This document shows positions 1 to 5,753 of a DNA stretch of 8,922 nucleotides, piece after piece. The DNA is taken from assembly GCA_023663915.1 (NCBI GenBank), contig JAMPGN010000173.1, positions 1 through 8,922 of the forward strand, written 5' to 3'. A model generated the notes under the pieces. That model saw only the letters and a list, made by a program, of their open reading frames with translations. It searched no databases and was not told the DNA's origin. Source of the DNA: Eubacterium sp. GTDB taxonomy: Bacteria; Bacillota_A; Clostridia; Lachnospirales; Lachnospiraceae. The first letter of the stretch is position 1. Each line of letters begins with the position of its first letter. A program made the translations under genes and the position numbers.

Positions 1-196
1 GCTGGAGGAAGTTTTAAAGGAAAAGCATTTTCTGCGTGTATCAAAATCCGTGCTGGTGAATCTCATGAAAATCGAGTCGATAAAATCCTCGCTGAATGGC
101 AGATTTACGGCTGTCCTTCAAAACGGAGAACAAATTATTGTTTCAAGAAAATACGTGCCTGAGCTGAAAAAAGCTCTGAAAGGTGGTAACTTATGA
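1..196 (+). CDS. LytTR-family DNA-binding response regulator or transcriptional regulator, C-terminal fragment
   Basis: Only the last 64 codons lie in the window; reading begins at base 2 and the stop is at 194-196. The visible part is the end of a LytTR DNA-binding domain. It has the F-L-R-V-S-K-S-V-L-V-N core, matching the family pattern F-x-R-x-H-x-S-x-x-V-N with Ser in the usual His place, then the N-G-E-Q-I-I-V-S-R-K-Y element and the final K-K-A-L helix. LytTR domains bind paired direct repeats upstream of target promoters through beta-strand loops. The stop overlaps the next start in an ATGA, so the two genes are translated together. LytTR followed by DUF3021 is a recurrent Firmicutes pair in which the membrane protein is thought to control the regulator. 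Whether a receiver domain lies further upstream cannot be seen; in LytTR-DUF3021 pairs the regulator is usually short and has none. Confidence 0.85.
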   Translation, partial: LEEVLKEKHFLRVSKSVLVNLMKIESIKSSLNGRFTAVLQNGEQIIVSRKYVPELKKALKGGNL

Positions 197-630
197 GCAT
201 GAAAGAAATACTTTATAAGTCACTTATGACATATTTTATTCTTGTCACCTGTATTACAGCAGGCATTATGATCCTCGGTTCCGTTCTTGACCCTGACGCA
301 AGATTCGGATACAGTGCATTTGCCTCGCCGTTTATTTTTGCGGCCCTGGGAGTGATTCCGAATCTGTTTATGTACTCTTCAAAAGAGTTATCTGACAAGC
401 AGATCATTCTGCGTAAAATGATACAGTTTGCGGTTATCGAAGCAGAGGTATCAGGGGTCTGTATCATAAGTCCCATCATCCACACGGAAAAAGCAGAAGT
501 TATGATAGGCGTCATGACCAGTGTGCTGGTGATATTTATACTTGTCCATTTTATCAGTATTATGAATGACTATTTTTCTGCAAAGCAGCTTACCAAAGAA
601 CTTGTGCAGTTTCAGAAAAATAGAAAGTAG
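193..630 (+). CDS. DUF3021 family four-helix membrane protein
   Basis: The protein has 145 residues with four hydrophobic segments at about 12-32, 40-60, 75-96 and 101-124. A charged, probably cytoplasmic C-terminal tail of about 20 residues (K-Q-L-T-K-E-L...) follows. This size, topology and position directly after a LytTR gene match DUF3021. Such proteins are thought to hold or modulate the partner LytTR regulator at the membrane; this role comes from related pairs and not from this sequence. The first ATG is preferred over the second (codon 3) because it overlaps the LytTR stop by four bases and sits about 7 bases after an AAAGGTGG ribosome binding site at 178-185. The gene converges on the solute-binding gene with only 15 bases between stops. 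Confidence 0.82.
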   Translation: MSMKEILYKSLMTYFILVTCITAGIMILGSVLDPDARFGYSAFASPFIFAALGVIPNLFMYSSKELSDKQIILRKMIQFAVIEAEVSGVCIISPIIHTEKAEVMIGVMTSVLVIFILVHFISIMNDYFSAKQLTKELVQFQKNRK

Positions 631-639
631 TATATACTA
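628..639. repeat. 12-base perfect palindrome between convergent genes
   Basis: TAGTATATACTA reads the same on both strands and includes the stop codon of the DUF3021 gene. It lies in the short gap between the convergent DUF3021 and solute-binding genes. On the minus strand it is followed by a T-rich stretch, so it could act as a weak terminator for the minus-strand operon. It has no G/C stem and no proper loop, so it is not a convincing intrinsic terminator, and no better one is visible nearby. Confidence 0.3.
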
Positions 640-645
640 TGCCAT

Positions 646-1968
646 CTACTCATGCAGCACACTATTTTCCCATCCCGCATCCAATGCCGCATTACAGCTC
701 TCATCCAGCATCTTTGCGCATTCCTGCGGGGTGACGCTCTTGGACAGCAATTCATGGATATTTGGCCAGAATACGCTCCGTACAGAAGTGTTGTCACCCT
801 GCCAGTTCGGGCTGTTATTCATGAAATCTACCACATTCACCGCGTTTTTGGTAAATTCGTCCAGCATGGTGATCTGATCCTGGTATTTCTCGGAAACCTT
901 GCTGCTCACAGGGATATTTCCGGCGGATATGTCCAGCCATTCATCGTTTTCATAGATAAATTTGACGAAGTCTTTCGCTACCTTAATTTTTAATTCGTCG
1001 CCATTATCAAACACTTCAAAACCGGTCACGAAAGAAGTTGCCACGTTGCCGGGGAAATTCACATATCCATAGTTTTCCATATCGCCATAGAGACCGAAAC
1101 TGGCATTGTTAAAAATATGGATCGCAAGCTGTCCGTTGCTGAATAATTCATTACAATCGGAAATTTCAAGGTTCTCCGGATGGGGCGGATACCAGCCTTT
1201 GTCCACGCCAGTCTGTATCCATTCCAACGCTTCCATAGCAGCGTCATTCTCGAAATCAAAGTGTCCATCCGCATCAAAAATCGGGCTTCCGAAAGCGCGT
1301 ATATAGGACATAATATGGGTATCGCCCTGATTGTTCTTGCCGTACATCATCATCGGATAAGACTGATTGGGAAGGTTTGCGGCAAGGGTATCCAGAATAT
1401 CCGCCCATTCTTCCAGTGTCCAGTTCTGTACTGTGACTGTGTCGGCAATGTATTTTTCAAGACCGCAATCACGGAAAAGTTGTTTGTTGTAGGTCAGTAT
1501 ATTTTGCATACTCAAGAACGGCATCATATAAATTTTGCCGTTTGCCGTGCTCATTGCCCACGATGCAGCGTCGATATCGTTCCGCAGTTCGTCCGAAATA
1601 ATATCGTCCAGCGGGACAACTTTGCCGGTATGCAGGTAGGAAGCCATGTTGAAATAGCCTTCATAGAGAACATCGGTCGCGTCCTCCGTATCGAAACAGC
1701 CTGTGATTGCTTTTACTTCATCTACATAGTCAAAGGTTTCCAGACGGATCGTGACATCCGCTTCTTCGTACTGTGCCGTAAATGCTTCGCCTGCCTGCTG
1801 TAAAAAGGTGTTTGAATCCACAATATCGGGATTGCTGACAGAGTTCATCACCAGGTTGGGGACTTTGATGATAAGAGTCACTTCTTTAGTGGCTTTGCCG
1901 CCGCAGCCAGCCAAAAGGCTGACACACAATGCGAGTGTGAGTATCAAGGCAGTTCGCTTTCTTTTCAT
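646..1968 (-). CDS. Extracellular solute-binding lipoprotein, family 1 (SBP_bac_1)
   Basis: The protein has 440 residues, a normal length for family 1 ABC substrate-binding proteins. A signal peptide (M-K-R-K-R then a hydrophobic run) ends in the lipobox L-A-G-C with Cys22, so it should be lipid-anchored on the outer face of the membrane. The mature part has typical family features: residues around N-G-K-I-Y-M-M-P-F, Y-N-K-Q-L-F, and W-T-L-E-E-W-A-D-I-L in the first lobe, and a later F-S-N-G-Q-L-A-I region. Members usually bind sugars or oligosaccharides and deliver them to an ABC importer. The start is supported by AGAGGA at 1978-1983, nine bases upstream. It lies 42 bases after the hybrid kinase gene on the same strand, with no visible terminator between, so the two form an operon. 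No permease or ATPase gene accompanies it, and it may serve the kinase as a ligand-presenting partner (inference). The ligand cannot be deduced. Confidence 0.88.
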   Translation of the reverse strand: MKRKRTALILTLALCVSLLAGCGGKATKEVTLIIKVPNLVMNSVSNPDIVDSNTFLQQAGEAFTAQYEEADVTIRLETFDYVDEVKAITGCFDTEDATDVLYEGYFNMASYLHTGKVVPLDDIISDELRNDIDAASWAMSTANGKIYMMPFLSMQNILTYNKQLFRDCGLEKYIADTVTVQNWTLEEWADILDTLAANLPNQSYPMMMYGKNNQGDTHIMSYIRAFGSPIFDADGHFDFENDAAMEALEWIQTGVDKGWYPPHPENLEISDCNELFSNGQLAIHIFNNASFGLYGDMENYGYVNFPGNVATSFVTGFEVFDNGDELKIKVAKDFVKFIYENDEWLDISAGNIPVSSKVSEKYQDQITMLDEFTKNAVNVVDFMNNSPNWQGDNTSVRSVFWPNIHELLSKSVTPQECAKMLDESCNAALDAGWENSVLHE

Positions 1969-2010
1969 AATGGATTTTCCTCTTTTCCTAATTGTATTTG
2001 TATTAGAAAA

Positions 2011-4206
2011 TCACTTCGGATTTTCAAGTTTTGCACTTTTTCTTAATTTACCCAGCAAGGCATTTACGTCGATCGGTTTCGTCAAGAAATCATTCATTCC
2101 GCTGGATAATGCCTGTTCACGGTCTTCTTGGAACATATTGGCTGTGCAGGCATAGATCAGGACAGATTTCGCGTCGGCTCTGTCTAATTTCCTAATCTCA
2201 CTCGCTGCAGTACATCCGTCCATGACAGGCATCTGCATATCCATTAGGATAATATCAAATTCCCCGATCTCGGATTGGTTAAACATATCCACAGCTTCCT
2301 TGCCGTTTTGCGCGAGAGCAGTCTCAAATCCTTCCATTCCGAGGATTTCCAGCAGGATCTCAGCGTTGAGTTCCACGTCTTCTGCAACCAGAATCTTGAT
2401 CGGTTTGCCGTCCGCCCTGCGTGTGGAAGCGGCAATATCTCCAATTTCATCCGCATTGTTTTGCATTTCCAGTTCAGTTGGAATATCCTGAACGATCTTG
2501 GAAGGAATCGTGACGGTAAAGGTACTCCCGACATTCAGCTCACTCTCCACCGTAATATCCCCGCCCATCGCGTTGGCAAGGAGTTTGCTGATTGCCATGC
2601 CAAGGCCGGTTCCTTTGATGCCGCTTGTGTTCCGGTTACGCTCTTGACTAAAGGAGTCAAAAATCTTATCAATATATTCTGCGGATATTCCAATTCCGGT
2701 ATCCTGACAGCGGTAAGTCGTAGTCACATGCGCATCATCTGTTTGTTCCTGCGTGACAGAAAGCCGTATCCATTTGCCTTCCGGCGTAAATTTAGCCGCG
2801 TTGCCAACAATGTTCATCAAAATCTGTTTCGTGCGGGTAAGATCGCCCTCGATACAGGGTGCTACGATATCTTTTTCCACAAGAAATTCCACGCCCCGGT
2901 TTCGGATATTGTCAGCCTGCATCGCCGCAATCTCATCAATCATCGTGGAGACCAGCATTGGTTCGTTTATAATGTCTACTTTGCCGGCTTGAAGTTTGGA
3001 CATATCCAGAATATCATTCACCAGCGACAGCAGATAGTTCGCCGTGCTGTGGGATTTAATCAGCCATTCCTTAATTTGCGGTCGCTGGCTCTCATCGTCG
3101 ATATTTACCATGATTAAGTGGTTCATACCGATCAGGCCGTTTAACGGCGTCCGGATCTCGTGGCTCATGTTGGAGAGAAATTCTTTCTGCGACCGCGCCG
3201 CTTCCGTCGTCCGTACCGTTTTTAGTTTCAGCCGCATGATGATGAGCAGCATGATGAAAATCGTAAGGATGACAACGACTATCATCGTCATGCCGAGGAT
3301 CATAAACGTTCTGTTCTGTTCCGAAAAGACTTCCTCATTGATTGACATGATGAAATACAGATCAAAACTGTCATCAAACGGTATAAAATAGAAGAGTTCC
3401 CTGCCTTTCTCGCCAGTGTGGGAGTGGTAAAAACCAAAGGTTTCCCGGTTATGAAGCCTCTCTTTGACCTCTTCATTTGTCTGGTCGGAACTTTCCGAAC
3501 CCGATAGGTGGTCGAACAGGTTATTTGTCTTGTTTAAGTAGATTTCCTTGTTGATATTGACGATATAGTTTCCATTCATGTCGATCAAGGCGCTGTGTCC
3601 GCGTGCTTTCCCATTTTTGATAAAGCTGTCGATTACCATGTTGTCCTGAATGGATGAAATATCGCTGATTCCGATTAGTGCAAACATTTTCTTGCCGTCT
3701 ATGCTGTAGTCATTCAGCCGGATTCCGTATAAAATACTTTCTTTCGCTAGCCATCCGCCTTCTATCTTATCGTCAAAACGGACAACAATTTTCTCCTCAC
3801 CGTCCTTAAAATAGGACAGGAAATCCAGATTCCGCTTCATAATATCGTCCCCAGGCTTATAAATGACATATTTATCCGTATAGACAGTGCCGTCCTCAGC
3901 GACCAGATAGACGTGTGTGAAGTCGCTGGAAGCGCATTCCAAATTGATTCTTGTCTCAATATCTTCGATCGTCTTACATTCAAAACTGGTGAAACGTTCC
4001 TGAATCTCATAAAGATCTTCCCAGCAGATTTCAATATATGTCTGAATGGTCGCCTTGTCATGCTCTGCGATCTCGCTGATCGAATTGATGATGTTTTCCG
4101 AAATAGTCTTATTCAGTCGGTTGATATAAATGAATGCTGACAGACCGACGATCATTGCCGCCGAAACAATGATCAGCAGATAAAATAGTCTATGTTTCTT
4201 TTTCAC
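2011..4206 (-). CDS. Membrane hybrid sensor histidine kinase with Cache-like sensor and C-terminal receiver domain
   Basis: The 731-residue protein starts at GTG, eight bases after a GAGG site at 4215-4218. A first membrane helix (about 7-28) and a second (about 301-325) bracket an extracellular domain of some 270 residues. That domain is probably a double Cache fold, from its helix-then-sheet pattern and V-Y-L-V-A-E-D-G-T-V-Y-T and S-A-L-I-D-M-N-G-N-Y segments. HisKA follows with S-H-E-I-R-T-P-L-N-G and phospho-acceptor His349. HATPase_c has the N box around Asn465/Asn469, D-T-G-I-G-I at 502-507, F-D-S-F-S-Q at 516-521 and G-T-G-L-G-M at 532-537. The receiver domain (about 603-722) keeps Glu609/Asp610, phospho-acceptor Asp656 in M-D-M-Q-M-P, Thr688 and Lys710, so every catalytic residue looks intact. 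No HAMP or Hpt domain is seen. It is the first gene of the operon with the solute-binding lipoprotein and diverges from the BMP-family gene. No partner response regulator is encoded in the window, so its output is unknown. Confidence 0.93.
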   Translation of the reverse strand: MKKKHRLFYLLIIVSAAMIVGLSAFIYINRLNKTISENIINSISEIAEHDKATIQTYIEICWEDLYEIQERFTSFECKTIEDIETRINLECASSDFTHVYLVAEDGTVYTDKYVIYKPGDDIMKRNLDFLSYFKDGEEKIVVRFDDKIEGGWLAKESILYGIRLNDYSIDGKKMFALIGISDISSIQDNMVIDSFIKNGKARGHSALIDMNGNYIVNINKEIYLNKTNNLFDHLSGSESSDQTNEEVKERLHNRETFGFYHSHTGEKGRELFYFIPFDDSFDLYFIMSINEEVFSEQNRTFMILGMTMIVVVILTIFIMLLIIMRLKLKTVRTTEAARSQKEFLSNMSHEIRTPLNGLIGMNHLIMVNIDDESQRPQIKEWLIKSHSTANYLLSLVNDILDMSKLQAGKVDIINEPMLVSTMIDEIAAMQADNIRNRGVEFLVEKDIVAPCIEGDLTRTKQILMNIVGNAAKFTPEGKWIRLSVTQEQTDDAHVTTTYRCQDTGIGISAEYIDKIFDSFSQERNRNTSGIKGTGLGMAISKLLANAMGGDITVESELNVGSTFTVTIPSKIVQDIPTELEMQNNADEIGDIAASTRRADGKPIKILVAEDVELNAEILLEILGMEGFETALAQNGKEAVDMFNQSEIGEFDIILMDMQMPVMDGCTAASEIRKLDRADAKSVLIYACTANMFQEDREQALSSGMNDFLTKPIDVNALLGKLRKSAKLENPK

Positions 4207-4255
4207 TTATGGTACCTCACGCTGCATTTCTTTCTTCTATTTATTGCATATATCA

Positions 4256-4284
4256 TAAATCTTTTTCTACAAAAAGTCTATCAA
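4256..4284 (-). promoter_or_regulatory. Possible promoter of the kinase/solute-binding operon
   Basis: Read on the minus strand, TTGATA (4279-4284) is followed after 17 bases by GATTTA (4256-4261). A TATGAT at 4252-4257 overlaps the latter. The -35 is good but the -10 at correct spacing is poor, so the exact site is uncertain. The position, about 50 bases upstream of the GTG start, is reasonable. Confidence 0.3.
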
Positions 4285-4430
4285 GTTTTGTGGTGAAACA
4301 TTAAATTGAAAGCAAAATTTTTATTTAGGGAGATGTATTTATTCCGGCATTTATGGGGATTCAAGAAAAATAACATTTGGAGGCATATAATTTGACAAAA
4401 ATTGCTTCAATGGGAACTTATTTTGATAGA

Positions 4431-4447
4431 AACATTTGCGAAATGTT
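4431..4447. promoter_or_regulatory. Probable operator: 17-base palindrome AACATTTGCGAAATGTT
   Basis: Two perfect 7-base arms (AACATTT and AAATGTT) flank GCG. The palindrome ends 17 bases before an exact TATAAT and so covers the place where the -35 box would lie. This is the expected geometry for a dimeric repressor, or for an activator replacing a weak -35. It does not fit the usual CcpA cre pattern well. The cognate regulator is not identifiable in the window. Confidence 0.45.
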
Positions 4448-4484
4448 CATATTAGTTATATACTTATAATGGGATATCGCAAAT
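4434..4484. repeat. Inverted repeat flanking the -10 box (ATTTGCGA / TCGCAAAT)
   Basis: ATTTGCGA at 4434-4441 is the exact reverse complement of TCGCAAAT at 4477-4484, with 35 bases between them that contain the TATAAT box. The left copy lies inside the 17-base palindrome. The pair could be two binding sites of one regulator either side of the promoter, but eight-base matches in a 300-base AT-rich region can also arise by chance. Confidence 0.4.
4442..4470 (+). promoter_or_regulatory. Likely promoter of the BMP/DUF5722 operon
   Basis: An exact TATAAT at 4465-4470 is the best -10 box close to the BMP gene. The hexamer 17 bases upstream is AATGTT, a poor -35, which suggests that an activator is needed. 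That hexamer is itself the right arm of the palindrome at 4431-4447. Transcription starting near 4477 would give a 5' leader of about 40 bases before the ATG at 4518. Confidence 0.5.
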
Positions 4485-4517
4485 ACATAGTAGAGAAGGA
4501 TAAGGGAACGGCAACAG

Positions 4518-5753
4518 ATGAAAAAGAAAATGAAAACGATAATAGTTGCAGTTACGCTAATGCTCTTAGCCTGTGCTTGCGGCGGGCAGACGGTGTCTGA
4601 GGAAAATGCGGAAGCGGCGGAAGACACGCAGGCCGCCAATCCGTCTGTGGACGAAAGCAATAGTCCTGAGCTGGATGCGAAACAAGATACAGAACAGCAG
4701 ACGGCGGAGAATCCCCGTGACGACCGCAAATCGGGAGTCCGGATTGCGCTTGTCACGGATGTCAGTTCGGTGATGGACAGCGGATTTAATCAGGCGGCGC
4801 TTGAGGGGATACAGACTTATGCGGACGGAGCGGGGGTGTATTATTCCACTTACAGTACGGAAACGGATACGCCTGAGGCCTATAAGAACACTGTTACAAA
4901 TGCCATTTTGGATAACGCGGAGCTGATTGTCTGCGTCGGCACGCATTTTGAACAGGTTGTTGGCGAACTGCAGGATGAATACAGTGACATTTATTTTCTA
5001 TTGCTGGACGGTGTACCGAAAGATGCTGACGACAATCCTGTCGAGATTGCGCCGAATGTCCATTGCATGACATATCGGGAAGAGGAAGCAGGTTATCTGG
5101 TTGGCTATATGTCGGTCATGGAGGGCTATACAAAGTTTGGGTTTATTGGCGGAGAGCAGCTTCCCTCGGTGAAAGGCTATGGTTATGGGTTCCTGCAGGG
5201 AATCGATGAGGCGGTGGCTTCTTTGGGAAATCATGATGAAATTCAGGTAGACTATTGGTATGCGGATACCTTTTCCCCGAATCAGCAGATTGAGGAAATG
5301 TCTGCCGAGTGGTATCAGGCGGGAACGGAGATTATTTTTGCCTGCGGCGGTTCGCTGTATGAGTCCGTTTTATCTGCGGCGGAAGAATGCAACGGCGTTC
5401 TGATTGGCGTGGACGCGGATCAGAGCGGTATTTCCGGGCGTTTCCTGACATCTGCCACCAAAGGGATTGATTCTTCGGTGATTGTGGCGCTCGATGACTT
5501 TTTTGCAAGCGGCAAAAAATGGCCGGAGGAACTGGCGGGCAAAGCGGTTTCTTACGGCGCGAAGGAGAAGTGCGTAAGCCTTCCCGTACAGGGGAATGCA
5601 TGGCGTTTCCAGAAGGCTACGATGAATCAGTACTTACAGACGCTTACACGTCTAAGATCCGGGGAGATCGAAATTCCTCTTGATGCGGACGCTCCCCCGC
5701 GGGTAGCCATTACGGTTATCTATCATGACCAGCAGGAGGAAAGTGACTCTTGA
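4518..5753 (+). CDS. BMP family (PnrA-like) substrate-binding lipoprotein
   Basis: The protein has 411 residues. A signal peptide ends in L-L-A-C with a likely lipidated Cys19. An acidic, low-complexity linker of about 50 residues (24-73, rich in Glu, Asp, Ala, Gln) precedes the folded domain and accounts for the extra length over the usual 330-360. The BMP/PnrA hallmarks are present in order: D-S-G-F-N-Q at 87-92, E-E-E-A-G-Y-L-V-G-Y around 188-197, F-G-F-I-G-G at 207-212, and G-V-D-A-D-Q at 297-302. Known members bind purine nucleosides for an ABC importer; one relative, Med of Bacillus subtilis, is regulatory. The ATG follows AAGGGAA (4502-4508) by nine bases. It heads an operon with the DUF5722-type gene, which overlaps its stop. 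The permease and ATPase genes normally adjacent are absent. Nucleoside binding is therefore plausible but unproven. Confidence 0.85.
   Translation: MKKKMKTIIVAVTLMLLACACGGQTVSEENAEAAEDTQAANPSVDESNSPELDAKQDTEQQTAENPRDDRKSGVRIALVTDVSSVMDSGFNQAALEGIQTYADGAGVYYSTYSTETDTPEAYKNTVTNAILDNAELIVCVGTHFEQVVGELQDEYSDIYFLLLDGVPKDADDNPVEIAPNVHCMTYREEEAGYLVGYMSVMEGYTKFGFIGGEQLPSVKGYGYGFLQGIDEAVASLGNHDEIQVDYWYADTFSPNQQIEEMSAEWYQAGTEIIFACGGSLYESVLSAAEECNGVLIGVDADQSGISGRFLTSATKGIDSSVIVALDDFFASGKKWPEELAGKAVSYGAKEKCVSLPVQGNAWRFQKATMNQYLQTLTRLRSGEIEIPLDADAPPRVAITVIYHDQQEESDS
5734..5739 (+). promoter_or_regulatory. Ribosome binding site supporting a TTG start
   Basis: AGGAGG lies inside the end of the BMP gene, ten bases before TTG at 5750-5752. 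That TTG overlaps the BMP stop TGA at 5751-5753. No ATG or GTG start occurs nearby in the same frame, and the TTG gives an immediate signal peptide (M-N-T-G-R-K-K then a hydrophobic run), so it is the likely start. Confidence 0.75.

Larger units (their letters stand above)
4207..4517. other. Divergent intergenic control region, 311 bases
   Basis: This AT-rich gap separates the minus-strand kinase operon from the plus-strand BMP/DUF5722 operon, so it should hold both promoters. I see two exact TATAAT boxes on the plus strand (4386-4391 and 4465-4470), a TTGACA at 4392-4397 without a good -10 at normal spacing, a 17-base palindrome at 4431-4447, and repeated AACATT half-sites. No convincing protein-coding gene, structured RNA or terminator is visible. 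Confidence 0.7.

Noticed and set aside
1180..1803. Long plus-strand open frame of 207 codons inside the solute-binding gene
   Set aside because: It is antisense to a clear SBP coding sequence, has no family features, and is an antisense shadow of that gene's codon pattern.
2275..3117. Long plus-strand open frame of 280 codons antisense to the kinase
   Set aside because: The opposite strand encodes intact HisKA, HATPase and REC motifs over the same bases, and the antisense product has no recognisable domain.
4386..4391. Second exact TATAAT as a promoter
   Set aside because: No acceptable -35 lies 16-18 bases upstream (AAGAAA at 17). It may still be a minor start, but support is too weak for a feature.
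4392..4397. Exact TTGACA as -35 of the BMP operon promoter
   Set aside because: At 17 bases the -10 would be AACTTA, and neighbouring spacings give nothing close to TATAAT. The TATAAT at 4465 is far too distant to pair with it.
4392..4469. Possible 25-codon small protein starting at TTG, preceded by GGAGG at 4379-4383
   Set aside because: The spacing is good, but the start is a rare TTG, the frame runs through the palindrome and the -10 box, and the short product has no recognisable features. Chance is more likely without conservation data.
4207..4517. Riboswitch in the divergent region, for example for c-di-GMP or purine
   Set aside because: The likely leader is only about 40 bases and shows no conserved aptamer motif or expression-platform hairpin.
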